Below, piece by piece: positions 1-8,140 of a stretch of 64,000 bases of DNA. The translations under genes and the position numbers were made by a program. Each line of letters starts with the position of its first letter. Positions within the stretch are counted from its first letter, which is position 1. Source of the stretch: Cellulomonas sp. Y8 (GTDB lineage: Bacteria > Actinomycetota > Actinomycetes > Actinomycetales > Cellulomonadaceae); the NCBI RefSeq assembly GCF_008033115.1, contig NZ_CP041203.1:868001-932000 (forward strand). Reading direction: 5' to 3'. The notes beneath the pieces were generated by a model. The model saw only the letters and a program-made list of their open reading frames with translations. It did not search any database and was not told the origin of the DNA.

Positions 1-165
1 GAACACCACCGGCCCGGGCATCGACGTCCCGCGGACGAGCGCCACGACGAGCGCCCCGGCGATCACCGCCACGGCGAGGGCCTGCAGGAGCACGAGGCCG
101 GCGAGCAGCCGGACGGCGCCCGGGGCGGACGCCCGGGACGGCTGGGGGGTGGCGGATCCGGTCAC
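1..165 (-). CDS. N-terminal end of a membrane protein (truncated by window edge)
   Basis: Reading leftward from a GTG at 163-165, the frame stays open to the window edge for 55 codons. It has a short polar N-terminus rich in Ser/Pro/Ala, then a hydrophobic stretch (about residues 17-43, Leu/Ala/Val) typical of a membrane anchor or first transmembrane helix. No family can be named from this piece. It is divergent from whiB1, with about 380 bases between the two starts. Confidence 0.5.
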   Translation of the reverse strand, partial: MTGSATPQPSRASAPGAVRLLAGLVLLQALAVAVIAGALVVALVRGTSMPGPVVF

Positions 166-353
166 GCCGCCGACCCTACGCGCGCCGCGGGTGAAAGCGC
201 GGAGACGTCCTCGCTGGTCCCGGCGACGACGTCCCGGAGGCCAGGGACGATGGTCCCGACGACCGGACCGGTTGGCGCCCGGCGACCCGGTGGGAGTACC
301 GTGCGGCCCAGGCGTTCAGGGTGCACACAGATGTGACAGACGCCTCACTCGTC

Positions 354-374
354 ACGCGCAAGAAACCTGCGCGT
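354..374. promoter_or_regulatory. Inverted repeat upstream of whiB1
   Basis: Arms ACGCGCA (354-360) and TGCGCGT (368-374) pair perfectly around a 7-base spacer. The site lies about 170 bases upstream of the whiB1 start, just before a candidate promoter, so it may be a regulator-binding site. The preceding bases (332-354) carry GTGAC/GTCAC half sites, but not at CRP spacing. Confidence 0.3.
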
Positions 375-380
375 AACCCC

Positions 381-410
381 TTGTGCGCCCTCCGGCGGCC
401 ATGTGAATCT
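381..410 (+). promoter_or_regulatory. Candidate whiB1 promoter
   Basis: TTGTGC (381-386) and GAATCT (405-410) are separated by 18 bases and lie about 140 bases before the whiB1 ATG, implying a long 5' leader. Similarity to a housekeeping sigma promoter is moderate only. The rest of the 166-546 gap shows no plausible gene. Confidence 0.3.
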
Positions 411-546
411 TGTACTCAGCAGTTCGATTCCCCCGAGCGCCGACGCTCACGCCCCCCGCCTTCTTCCGTGCGTCGGACGTGTGCTCGTGCTCCCATGCCA
501 CCCAGCCCCCTGGTCGTGGCATGCCCCTGTGCTGAGGAGTGTTTCG

Positions 547-795
547 ATGGATTGGCGTCACCAGGCAGCGTGTCTGACCGAGGACCCGGAGCTGTTCTTC
601 CCGATCGGCAACACGGGCCCGGCCCTGCTGCAGATCGAGGAGGCCAAGGCCGTGTGCCGCCGGTGCGACGTCGTCGACACCTGCCTGAAGTGGGCGCTGG
701 AGTCCGGCCAGGACGCCGGCGTCTGGGGCGGGCTGTCCGAGGACGAGCGCCGCGCCCTCAAGCGCCGCACCGCCCGGCAGCGCCGCGCGGGCTGA
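547..795 (+). CDS. whiB1: WhiB-family iron-sulfur transcription factor WhiB1
   Basis: 82 aa. WhiB proteins bind a [4Fe-4S] cluster and act with the primary sigma factor; WhiB1 is an essential, nitric-oxide-sensitive regulator in mycobacteria. The four ligand cysteines are at 9, 37, 40 and 46, the same spacing as M. tuberculosis WhiB1. The GVWGG turn is at residues 58-62 and a basic tail (RRALKRRTARQRR) is available for DNA contact. The ATG at 547 is preceded by GAGGAG (534-539). The convergent neighbour is a PdtaS-type kinase, as in mycobacteria (Rv3219-Rv3220c), which supports WhiB1 over other paralogues. Confidence 0.95.
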   Translation: MDWRHQAACLTEDPELFFPIGNTGPALLQIEEAKAVCRRCDVVDTCLKWALESGQDAGVWGGLSEDERRALKRRTARQRRAG

Positions 796-811
796 CCCGC
801 AGGCAGCACGC

Positions 812-860
812 CGACGACGCCCGCCGCGCCCCTCCCTCCGGGGCACGGCGGGCGTCGTCG
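812..860. terminator. Bidirectional hairpin terminator after whiB1
   Basis: Arms 812-826 and 846-860 form a perfect 15-bp stem. After one mismatch the stem continues for 5 bp (828-832 with 840-844), leaving the loop TCCCTCC. It starts 16 bases after the whiB1 stop in a convergent gap. There is no clear U-tract, as is common in high-GC actinobacteria. Confidence 0.75.
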
Positions 861-961
861 CGTCCGGCCTCACGCGCTCCGCGCCGCCGAGTCTCCACCC
901 CGCGCCTCTGCGCCGGCGCCGACCCACAGACCGCTCGTGCAGACTCGGCGGACGCCCCCGC

Positions 962-1021
962 CGAGTTGGCAACTCTCGGCTGTGCGACGGGCGTCCCGCG
1001 CAGCCGAGAGTTGCCATCTCG
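962..1021. repeat. Long palindromic element, copy 1
   Basis: The 21-base arms 962-982 and 1001-1021 pair with a single mismatch (966/1017) around an 18-base loop whose inner bases can extend the stem. The arm core TGGCAACTCTCGGCTG recurs in a second palindrome at 51123-51188. This copy lies between convergent whiB1 and pdtaS, 48 bases beyond the pdtaS stop. It may act as a terminator, but the shared sequence suggests a dispersed REP-like element. Confidence 0.85.
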
Positions 1022-1068
1022 ACGAAGGGCGCGGCGCGGCGCCGCGATGCGAGGGCTCCGCGGCAGGG

Positions 1069-2571
1069 CTACGCGACCGTGGCCGCCGCGTCGCGGCCCG
1101 GGGTGCGCAGCGTCGCGCGCAGCGTGACCTCCGTGCCGCCGCCCTCGCGCGGCGCCCACGCGATCGAGCCGCGCAGCTCGTTGGTCACCAGGGTCGAGAC
1201 GATCTGGGTGCCGAGGCCCGTCCCGGGGCCCGCGCTGCTGCCGGCGGAGTCGGCCGGGATGCCGGCGCCGTCGTCCGCGACCGTGACCGTGAGGTCGTCC
1301 TCGACGCGCTCCGCGTTCACCTCGACCGACCCGTGGTCCCGCCCGGCCAGCCCGTGCTCGACGGCGTTCGTCACCAGCTCGGTCAGCACGAGCGCGAGCG
1401 CCGTGGCGTCCTCGGCGGACACCGGCCCGAACGTGCCGCGCACCAGCGTCCGCACCGACGCCCCGGCCGACGCCACGTCGGCGGCGAGCCGCAGCGACCG
1501 GCCGACCAGCTCGTCGAACACGACGGTCTCGTCGAGCGTCTGAGACAGCGTCTCGTGCACCAGCGCGATCGTCGCGACCCGGCGCATCGCCTCCTCGAGC
1601 GCCGCGCGCGCCTCGGGCACGTTCATCCGCCGGGCCTGCAGCCGCAGCAGGGCGGCCACCGTCTGCAGGTTGTTCTTCACGCGGTGGTGGATCTCGCGGA
1701 TCGTCGCGTCCTTGGTGATGAGCTCCCGCTCCCGACGACGCAGCTCGGACACGTCCCGGCACAGCAGCACGGCACCGATCCGCTCCCCCTCCTCGGACAG
1801 CGGGACCGCGCGCAGGGACAGCGCGACGCCGTGCGCCTCGATGTCGGTGCGCCACGGCGCGCGGCCCATGAGCACCAGCGGCATCGACTCGTCGACCGGC
1901 GAGTTCTGCTCGATCAGGTCGGCGACCACCTCGACCAGCGACCGGCCGACCAGGTCGTCCATCGCGCCGAACCGGTGGAAGCAGGACAGGGCGTTGGGGC
2001 TGGCGTACAGCACCTCGCCCTCGGAGTTCAGCCGCACGAGGCCGTCGGCGACGCGCGGCGCACCGCGGCGCGGGCCGGTCGCGGCATTGGTCATCGGGAA
2101 CTCGCCGCGGGCGATCATGCCCATGATGTCGTCCGCGGCCTCGACGTAGTTCAGCTCCAGGCGGCTGGGCGTGCGGGCGCCACCGAGGTTGGTCTGCCGG
2201 GCGATCACGGCGATCGCGCGGCCCTCGTGCACGACCGGCACCGCCTCCTCGCGCACCGCGTACGACCCGAACCAGCGCGGCTCGCGGGACCGCTGCGCCC
2301 GGACCTCGCTCAGCGAGCGCTCGAGCTGCGGCCGCTGCCCCTCGGGCGCGCGCGAGCCCACGACGTCGTCGTAGTGCACGGTCGCGCCGGTGCTGGGGCG
2401 GGCCTGCGCGATGGCCACGAAGTCGCCGTCGTCGGTGGGCAGCCACAGGACGAGGTCGGCGAACGCGAGGTCCGAGATGACCTGCCAGTCGCCGACCAGC
2501 AGGTGCAGCCACTCGAGGTCCGCGGCGTCGAGGTGGGCGTGGCGCTGCGCGAGCTCGCTCAGGGTGGACAC
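1069..2571 (-). CDS. pdtaS: Sensor histidine kinase, PdtaS type
   Basis: 500 aa, no transmembrane segment, so cytosolic. Order: N-terminal GAF-like domain (about 1-150), PAS-like domain (about 170-275), HisKA_2 dimerisation helix with HHRVKNN (His295/His296), then HATPase_c with a DDGAGIP N/G box. PdtaS phosphorylates the RNA-binding antiterminator PdtaR in mycobacteria; no pdtaR is in this window. The GTG at 2571 was chosen because the conserved N-terminus (STLSELAQRH) begins there, though upstream sequence has no good ribosome site. Converges on whiB1 as in mycobacteria. Confidence 0.88.
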   Translation of the reverse strand: MSTLSELAQRHAHLDAADLEWLHLLVGDWQVISDLAFADLVLWLPTDDGDFVAIAQARPSTGATVHYDDVVGSRAPEGQRPQLERSLSEVRAQRSREPRWFGSYAVREEAVPVVHEGRAIAVIARQTNLGGARTPSRLELNYVEAADDIMGMIARGEFPMTNAATGPRRGAPRVADGLVRLNSEGEVLYASPNALSCFHRFGAMDDLVGRSLVEVVADLIEQNSPVDESMPLVLMGRAPWRTDIEAHGVALSLRAVPLSEEGERIGAVLLCRDVSELRRRERELITKDATIREIHHRVKNNLQTVAALLRLQARRMNVPEARAALEEAMRRVATIALVHETLSQTLDETVVFDELVGRSLRLAADVASAGASVRTLVRGTFGPVSAEDATALALVLTELVTNAVEHGLAGRDHGSVEVNAERVEDDLTVTVADDGAGIPADSAGSSAGPGTGLGTQIVSTLVTNELRGSIAWAPREGGGTEVTLRATLRTPGRDAAATVA

Positions 2572-2746
2572 GGCCCCAGGGTACGGCGCAGGACGCGCCC
2601 GGCCCGGGCCCGTCCCACCCCGCGGCACGTGACGCGGCCCACGCCCGTCGCCCGACCGGGGCGCGCGGGCCCGCCCGGGCGGATAATGTCGTCGGACCCG
2701 CACTCCCCCGCGGCCGCCCGCGCACCTCGGAAGGACCCGAACGCCC

Positions 2747-3253
2747 GTGCACCTGCAGGTCACCGTCCCCGTGCCGACCGACCCCCGCACCGCCGGGACG
2801 ATGCTGGCGGACCCCGTGTACGTCCGCGCGAAGGTCATCGCGAGCGGCGCCGAGGTGCTGCACGTCGACGTGGCCCCCGCCGAGGACGGCGCGCTCACGG
2901 TGACGACGCGGCGCGCGCTGCCGACGGACCAGATCCCCGCGAACGTGCGCGCATTCGTCGGCTCGACGCTCGAGGTGCGTCAGGTCGAGGCCTGGGAGCC
3001 CGCAGCCGCGGACGGCAGCCGCACCGGGACCGTGGCGGTCGAGATCGCCGGCGCCCCGGTCCGGCTCACCGGGACGGTCGCGCTCGCGGCGGCCGACGGC
3101 GGCTCGGCGATCACCTATGACGGCGACCTCAAGGCGAACGTCCCCCTGTTCGGGTCGGCGGTCGAGCAGGCCGCCGCCAAGGCCGTGCGCGGGGCCCTCG
3201 AGGCCGAGGCCGGCGTCGCGCGCGAGTGGGTCGCCAGCGCCGACGAGGCGTAA
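2747..3253 (+). CDS. DUF2505 domain protein
   Basis: 168 aa from GTG 2747, with AAGGA at about 2731. Soluble, no signal peptide. It matches the DUF2505 pattern: an SRPBCC-like fold beginning with a short beta strand, a mid region rich in Val/Thr, and a C-terminal amphipathic helix (VEQAAAKAVRGALEAEAGV). The function of the family is unknown; a lipid-binding or polyketide-cyclase-like fold is the usual inference. Divergent from pdtaS, with start codons about 175 bases apart. Confidence 0.75.
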   Translation: MHLQVTVPVPTDPRTAGTMLADPVYVRAKVIASGAEVLHVDVAPAEDGALTVTTRRALPTDQIPANVRAFVGSTLEVRQVEAWEPAAADGSRTGTVAVEIAGAPVRLTGTVALAAADGGSAITYDGDLKANVPLFGSAVEQAAAKAVRGALEAEAGVAREWVASADEA

Positions 3254-3308
3254 CGATTCCGTAACGCGCCCGGCCGCCGTACGCCCCTGACCTGCACGAA
3301 CACGCTCG

Positions 3309-3322
3309 TGGGACCGCTTCCA
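3309..3322. promoter_or_regulatory. CebR-like operator 1
   Basis: TGGGACCGCTTCCA matches the CebR/CelR consensus TGGGAGCGCTCCCA at 12 of 14 positions. It lies upstream of the candidate -35 of the sugar importer operon. Confidence 0.55.
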
Positions 3323-3345
3323 CACCCGTTTGCGCGTCGGCTCGC

Positions 3346-3373
3346 TTGACTTCACCGACTCCCGGACGACAAG
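3346..3373 (+). promoter_or_regulatory. Candidate promoter of the cebEFG operon
   Basis: TTGACT (3346-3351) is a good -35. A weak -10 (GACAAG, 3368-3373) follows after 16 bases. Two operator sequences lie just downstream, where a bound LacI-type repressor would block transcription. Confidence 0.4.
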
Positions 3374-3388
3374 GTGCCTGACATGGCG

Positions 3389-3402
3389 TGAGAGCGCTCC
3401 CG
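3389..3402. promoter_or_regulatory. CebR-like operator 2
   Basis: TGAGAGCGCTCCCG matches the CebR consensus at 12 of 14 positions and contains the perfect core GAGCGCTC. It lies about 16 bases downstream of the candidate -10. Confidence 0.65.
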
Positions 3403-3412
3403 CATCAGGTGG

Positions 3413-3426
3413 TGGGAGCGGTCCCA
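3413..3426. promoter_or_regulatory. CebR-like operator 3
   Basis: TGGGAGCGGTCCCA matches the CebR consensus at 13 of 14 positions. It is centred 24 bases after operator 2, roughly two helical turns, so paired binding is possible. Confidence 0.7.
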
Positions 3427-3493
3427 CGACGGGCGCCGGTGCCGGCGACCCGACGGGAGCGGCGACGTCGCCGCGGATGACGAGGGAGTCACA

Positions 3494-4789
3494 GTGCGCA
3501 GGAGCACGCGCAAGACGTGGGTGGCCGTGGCCGGAGCGGCGAGCGTCGCCCTGCTGGCGACGGCGTGCGGCGGCGGGTCGGACGACGCCGCCGGCGACGA
3601 GGGCTCGGACGGTCAGATCACCCTGACCATCTCGACCTTCAACCAGTTCGGCTACGAGGACCTCCTCAAGCAGTACGAGGAGGAGAACCCGAACATCAAG
3701 ATCGAGCACAACAAGTTCGGCAAGTCCGACGACGCCAAGGAGCAGTTCCAGACGGCGCTCGGCGCCGGCTCGGGCCTCGCGGACGTCGTGGGCGTCGAGG
3801 TCGACTGGCTGCCGCAGATGATCCAGTACTCGGACCAGTTCACCGACCTGAGCAGCGACTCGGTCGACGGCCGCTGGAACAAGTGGACCACCGACCAGGC
3901 CACCACCCCCGGCGGCGAGCTGCTCGGCTACCCGACGGACATCGGCCCGGAGGCCATCGCCTACCGCGCCGACCTGTTCGCCGCCGCCGGCCTCCCGACG
4001 GACCGCGAGGCCGTGGCCGAGCTCTTCGGCGGCGACGACGCCACCTGGGACGACTTCTTCGCGGTCGGCGACCAGTTCATGGCCGCGGGCACCGGCCCGG
4101 CGTTCTTCGACTCCGCCGACGCGCTGGCCCAGGGCATGATCAACCAGGTCGAGGTGCCTTTCGAGGACCCCGACTCCGGCGAGATCATCGCGCTCGACAA
4201 CCCCGAGATCCGCGACATCTACGACACGATCCTGTCGCACGAGGACCAGTCCGCCGGCCTCAAGCAGTGGGAGACCGACTGGACCAACGCGTTCCAGAGC
4301 AACGGCTTCGCGGTCGCGCTGGCCCCGGCCTGGTTCCTCGGCAACATCGAGGGCAACTCCGCGGGCGTCGAGGGCTGGGACATCGCCAACGTCTTCCCCG
4401 GCGGCGGCGGCAACTGGGGCGGCTCGTTCCTCGCCGTCCCGACGATGTCGAAGCACCCGGAGGAGGCCAAGGCGCTCGCCGACTGGCTGACCGCCCCGGA
4501 GCAGCAGCTCGCCGCGTTCGCCGTCAACGGCAACTTCCCGAGCCAGATCGAGGCGCAGCAGTCGGACGAGCTCCAGGGCATGACCCGCGAGTTCTTCAAC
4601 GACGCGCCGACCGGCCAGATCTACACCGACCGGGCCGCGGCCATCTCCGTCGCGCCGTTCAAGGGTGAGAACTACTTCACCATCCGCACCGGCCTGTCGG
4701 ACGCCTTCAACCGCGTCGACGTCGACAAGTCGATGACCCCCGACGAGTCCTGGAAGGGCTTCGAGGACGCGGTCGCCGCGATCGGCTGA
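3494..4789 (+). CDS. cebE: Sugar ABC transporter substrate-binding lipoprotein, CebE-like
   Basis: 431 aa from GTG 3494 with GAGGGAG just upstream. Basic N-terminus, hydrophobic stretch and lipobox-like LLATAC give a lipoprotein signal with Cys at about residue 26. The mature part is a family-1 extracellular solute-binding protein; ITLTISTFNQFGYEDLL and AGLPTDREAVAELF resemble actinobacterial cellobiose-binding CebE proteins. It delivers sugar to the two permeases encoded next. Three CebR-type operators precede it. Cellobiose or cello-oligosaccharides are inferred from operators and subfamily resemblance; no beta-glucosidase is adjacent. Confidence 0.82.
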   Translation: MRRSTRKTWVAVAGAASVALLATACGGGSDDAAGDEGSDGQITLTISTFNQFGYEDLLKQYEEENPNIKIEHNKFGKSDDAKEQFQTALGAGSGLADVVGVEVDWLPQMIQYSDQFTDLSSDSVDGRWNKWTTDQATTPGGELLGYPTDIGPEAIAYRADLFAAAGLPTDREAVAELFGGDDATWDDFFAVGDQFMAAGTGPAFFDSADALAQGMINQVEVPFEDPDSGEIIALDNPEIRDIYDTILSHEDQSAGLKQWETDWTNAFQSNGFAVALAPAWFLGNIEGNSAGVEGWDIANVFPGGGGNWGGSFLAVPTMSKHPEEAKALADWLTAPEQQLAAFAVNGNFPSQIEAQQSDELQGMTREFFNDAPTGQIYTDRAAAISVAPFKGENYFTIRTGLSDAFNRVDVDKSMTPDESWKGFEDAVAAIG

Positions 4790-4799
4790 CCCCACCGGG

Positions 4800-4829
4800 C
4801 CGGGCCGCCGGGACTCCCCGGCGGCCCGG
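4800..4829. terminator. Hairpin between substrate-binding and permease genes
   Basis: A 13-bp GC stem (4800-4812 with 4817-4829) with the four-base loop ACTC lies 11 bases after the cebE stop. In this position such hairpins usually stabilise the binding-protein mRNA and reduce read-through, giving excess binding protein over permease. Confidence 0.7.
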
Positions 4830-4895
4830 TCCGTCGCGCGGGCACCGCCCGCGCCCGCACCGCACGACCCCGGCCCGCTCGCACGAAGGATCCCC

Positions 4896-5996
4896 ATGGC
4901 CACCCAGACGGCGCCCCCCAGGGGCGCGGCACCGCGCAGCGACGACGACCGCGCGCCCCGGAAGATCGGCTTCAAGCAGACGCTGGGCCGCTGGGACGTG
5001 AAGGTCTCGCCCTACCTCTACATCTCGCCGTTCTTCCTGCTGTTCGCGGTGGTCGGCCTGTTCCCGCTGCTCTACACCGGCTGGGTCTCCCTGCACGAGT
5101 GGAGCCTGATCGGCGGCCAGGGCGACTTCGTCGGCCTCGACAACTTCACCTTCGTGCTCGGCCAGACGTTCTTCTGGAACTCGCTGCGCAACACCTTCAG
5201 CATCTTCCTGCTGTCCACGGTGCCCCAGGTGATCGCCGCCCTCGTCATCGCCGCGATGCTGGACGCGAACCTCCGCGCGAAGACGTTCTGGCGGATGGGC
5301 GTGCTGCTCCCCTACGTCGTCGCCCCGGTCGCCGTCGGCCTGGTGTTCTCGCAGATGTTCGCCGACGGCTCGGGCATGATCAACTCCCTGCTCGGCCAGA
5401 TCGGCATCGACCCGATCGGCTGGCACAAGGACGCGTTCGCCTCGCACATCGCCATCGCGTCGATGGTGAACTTCCGCTGGACCGGCTACAACGCGCTGAT
5501 CCTCCTGGCCGCGATGCAGGCCATCCCCCGCGACATGTACGAGGCCGCGACGCTCGACGGCGCGAACCGCATCCGGCAGTTCTTCTCCATCACCGTGCCG
5601 ATGGTCCGCCCGACGATGATCTTCGTGATCCTCACGTCGACCATCGGCGGCCTGCAGATCTTCGACGAGCCGCGCATGTACGACGCGACCGGCCTCGGCG
5701 GGTCGAACGGCCAGTGGAAGACCGTGACGCTCTACCTGTACGAGCTGGGCTGGAACAAGCAGCAGCTCGGCCGGGCCGCGGCGGTCGCCTGGCTGCTGTT
5801 CCTGATCATCATCATCTTCGCGCTGCTCAACAACTTCCTGACCCGGCGCATCGCCTCCGCGGACGACATGAGCCGCACCGCGAAGGCCGCCCGCAGGCAG
5901 AGCCGCCGCGCCTCGCGCGACCTCGCCCGCCGGGTCAAGCAGACGTCCGACGCCGCGGTCCCCGCGGCCGCACCGATCGAGGTGGACCCCCGATGA
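4896..5996 (+). CDS. cebF: Sugar ABC transporter permease, MalF/CebF type
   Basis: 366 aa from ATG 4896 (GAAGGA about 10 bases upstream). A cytoplasmic basic N-terminus is followed by six predicted membrane helices. The coupling-loop EAA motif is present as MYEAATLDGANRIRQFFSITVP. A basic Ala/Arg-rich cytoplasmic tail of about 45 residues follows the last helix. It forms the membrane channel with the next gene product, which its stop codon overlaps. No ATPase is encoded here, so a shared ATPase such as MsiK is expected. Confidence 0.85.
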   Translation: MATQTAPPRGAAPRSDDDRAPRKIGFKQTLGRWDVKVSPYLYISPFFLLFAVVGLFPLLYTGWVSLHEWSLIGGQGDFVGLDNFTFVLGQTFFWNSLRNTFSIFLLSTVPQVIAALVIAAMLDANLRAKTFWRMGVLLPYVVAPVAVGLVFSQMFADGSGMINSLLGQIGIDPIGWHKDAFASHIAIASMVNFRWTGYNALILLAAMQAIPRDMYEAATLDGANRIRQFFSITVPMVRPTMIFVILTSTIGGLQIFDEPRMYDATGLGGSNGQWKTVTLYLYELGWNKQQLGRAAAVAWLLFLIIIIFALLNNFLTRRIASADDMSRTAKAARRQSRRASRDLARRVKQTSDAAVPAAAPIEVDPR

Positions 5997-6910
5997 GCGC
6001 CCCGTCCGTCCCCGTCATCGCGCAGACCGCCGGCAAGGGCGCGGCCCGCGCGGCGCAGCGCAAGCGCAACAAGACCAACGGCGGCGCCGACCGCCGGCCG
6101 GGCTGGGTCACCTACGTCGTCCTCGGCGCGTTCCTGCTGATCTCCGCCTACCCGCTCTACTACACCTTCCTGCTGTCGTCCTCGACGTCGGCGGACGTGG
6201 CGCAGAACCCGGTGCCCTCGCTCATCCCGGGCGGCGAGTTCTTCACCAACCTGCAGCGCGTCTTCGACGCCGACATCGACCTGGTGAAGGCGACCGGCAA
6301 CTCGCTGGTCGTCGCCGTGATCACCAGCCTGTCCGTGGTGTTCTTCTCGACGCTCGCGGGCTACTCGTTCTCCAAGCTCCGGTTCCGCGGCCGCGGCCCG
6401 CTGCTGGTGTTCGTCATCGCGACGATGGCCGTGCCGACCCAGCTCGGCGTCGTCCCGCTCTACATCGTCATGCGCGAGCTCGGCCTGACGGGCAACCTGC
6501 TCGCGGTGATCCTGCCGGCGATGGTGACCGCGTTCGGCGTGTTCTGGATGACCCAGTACCTCGACTCCGCGCTCCCCTACGAGCTCATCGAGGCCGCCCG
6601 CGTCGACGGCGCGTCCATGTTCCGCACGTTCTGGTCGGTGGCCCTGCCCGCGGCCCGGCCGGCGGCGGCGATGCTGGCGCTGTTCACCTTCATCACGTCG
6701 TGGACGAACTTCTTCTGGCCGTCCATCGTGCTCGGCAACCAGAACCCGACCCTGCCCGTGGCGCTCAAGCTGCTGCAGGCCGGCTTCTTCCAGGACCTCC
6801 CGCTGATCATGGCCGGTGTCGTCCTGTCGATCATCCCGCTGCTCCTGCTGTTCGTCGTCGCCGGCCGCCAGCTGGTCGCGGGGATCATGGCCGGGGCCGT
6901 CAAGGGCTGA
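5993..6910 (+). CDS. cebG: Sugar ABC transporter permease, MalG/CebG type
   Basis: 305 aa; the ATG overlaps the upstream stop (ATGA), indicating translational coupling. Six membrane helices follow a basic N-terminus of about 35 residues. The EAA loop reads ELIEAARVDGASMFRTFWSVALP. Second half of the CUT1 channel. The C-terminus (GIMAGAVKG) is typical of MalG-type permeases. Confidence 0.86.
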   Translation: MSAPSVPVIAQTAGKGAARAAQRKRNKTNGGADRRPGWVTYVVLGAFLLISAYPLYYTFLLSSSTSADVAQNPVPSLIPGGEFFTNLQRVFDADIDLVKATGNSLVVAVITSLSVVFFSTLAGYSFSKLRFRGRGPLLVFVIATMAVPTQLGVVPLYIVMRELGLTGNLLAVILPAMVTAFGVFWMTQYLDSALPYELIEAARVDGASMFRTFWSVALPAARPAAAMLALFTFITSWTNFFWPSIVLGNQNPTLPVALKLLQAGFFQDLPLIMAGVVLSIIPLLLLFVVAGRQLVAGIMAGAVKG

Positions 6911-6925
6911 CCGCTACGCTTCGCG

Positions 6926-6947
6926 CGGGGCCCGTCCGCGGGCCCCG
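6926..6947. terminator. Hairpin after the importer operon
   Basis: CGGGGCCC (6926-6933) pairs with GGGCCCCG (6940-6947) around a 6-base loop, 16 bases after the cebG stop and before the LacI gene. It may partly terminate the operon and separate regulator from transporter expression. Confidence 0.5.
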
Positions 6948-7018
6948 TGCAGGGGCGCGCGCCCGCCGGTGCCCCGCGCACGGGCACCACCCGACCGTCA
7001 CGAGGGGGGCGATCCACC

Positions 7019-8053
7019 GTGATCGACCAGTCCGCCATCCCGTCGGCCACCCACCCGGCACCGACCCTCGAGCAGGTCGCGCTGCGCGCGGGCGTCTCCC
7101 GGTCCACCGCCTCGCGCGCCATCAACGGCGGCGACCGGGTGTCGCCCGAGGCCATGGAGTCCGTCGCCGCGGCGGTCGCCGACCTGGGCTACACGCCGAA
7201 CCGCGCCGCACGGTCGCTCGTCACCCGGCGCACCGACTCGGTCGCGCTGGTCGTGCCCGAGCCGGACGAGCGCGTGCTGTCCGACCCGTTCTTCGCCGGC
7301 GTGCTCAACGGGGTCTCCACCCCGCTCGCGCTGGCCGACCTGCAGCTGCTGCTCGTCATCGCGCGCCCGGGCGAGTCCGAGCGGACCGCGCGGTACCTGC
7401 GCGCCGGGCACGTCGACGGCGCCATCGTGGTCTCGCACCACCGGGACGACGCCATCGACCGCGCGCTGCAGGCCTCCCGGCTGCCGACCGTGTTCATCGG
7501 CCGGCCGCTCGTCGGCGGCGAGGCCGCGGCCGTCGTCGACACCGACAACCTGCGCGGCGGGCGGATCGCGACCGAGCACCTCGTCCGGCTGGGGCGACGC
7601 CGGATCGCGACCATCGCCGGCCCCGCCGACATGTCCGCGGGCATCGACCGTCTCGCCGGGTGGCGGGCGGCGCTCTCCGACGCCGGCCTGCCGGACGACG
7701 CGGTGGTCCACGGCGACTTCACCGTCGACGGCGGCTCCGCGGCGGCGCGCGAGCTGCTCGAGCGGTTCCCCGACCTCGACGGCATCTTCATCGCCTCGGA
7801 CCTCATGGCGGCGGGCGCGCTGCCCGAGCTGGCCGAGGCCGGGCGGGCCGTGCCGGGCGACGTGGCGGTGGTCGGCTACGACAACTCGGGCCTGGCGACG
7901 ACCACGAAGCCGAACCTCACGACCGTGACGCAGCCGGTGATCGCGATGGCGAGGGCGGCCGGCGAGGAGCTCGTGGCGCAGCTCCAGGGCCGGCACGCCC
8001 GCACGGAGGCCCAGGTGTTCGAGCCGGAGCTGGTGGTGCGCGGCTCGGCCTGA
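7019..8053 (+). CDS. cebR: LacI-family transcriptional regulator, CebR-like
   Basis: 344 aa from GTG 7019, preceded by GAGGGGGG. The N-terminal helix-turn-helix and hinge helix (TLEQVALRAGVSRSTASRAING, about residues 16-36, then NRAARSLVTRR) are typical LacI. The rest is a periplasmic-binding-protein-like effector domain ending in VFEPELVVRGSA. It is the likely repressor acting on the three TGGGAGCGCTCCCA-like operators at 3309-3426, with cellobiose as the presumed inducer. The link to those operators is inferred from position and operator type. Confidence 0.85.
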   Translation: MIDQSAIPSATHPAPTLEQVALRAGVSRSTASRAINGGDRVSPEAMESVAAAVADLGYTPNRAARSLVTRRTDSVALVVPEPDERVLSDPFFAGVLNGVSTPLALADLQLLLVIARPGESERTARYLRAGHVDGAIVVSHHRDDAIDRALQASRLPTVFIGRPLVGGEAAAVVDTDNLRGGRIATEHLVRLGRRRIATIAGPADMSAGIDRLAGWRAALSDAGLPDDAVVHGDFTVDGGSAAARELLERFPDLDGIFIASDLMAAGALPELAEAGRAVPGDVAVVGYDNSGLATTTKPNLTTVTQPVIAMARAAGEELVAQLQGRHARTEAQVFEPELVVRGSA

Positions 8054-8140
8054 GCCCGCGGCCGCCGTCGGGCGTCGGCCCAGCGATGCCCGCCCCCGGC
8101 GGCTCGCCCGCCGCGGGGCTCGAGCGCCGAGCGAGTAGTC

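Noticed and set aside
332..348. CRP-like site before whiB1 (TGTGA ... TCACT)
   Set aside because: The half sites are 8 bases apart, not the 6 needed; kept only as context for the whiB1 upstream region.
352..1017. Minus-strand frame opposite whiB1, containing MATLGC and SRELP strings
   Set aside because: Those strings are simply the translation of the palindrome at 962-1021; the same peptides appear at the second copy near 51130.
758..4975. A 1405-codon open frame on the minus strand
   Set aside because: It crosses pdtaS, the DUF2505 gene and the cebE gene in the wrong frame; composition is Arg/Gly/Ala-rich antisense. High GC removes stop codons and creates such frames.
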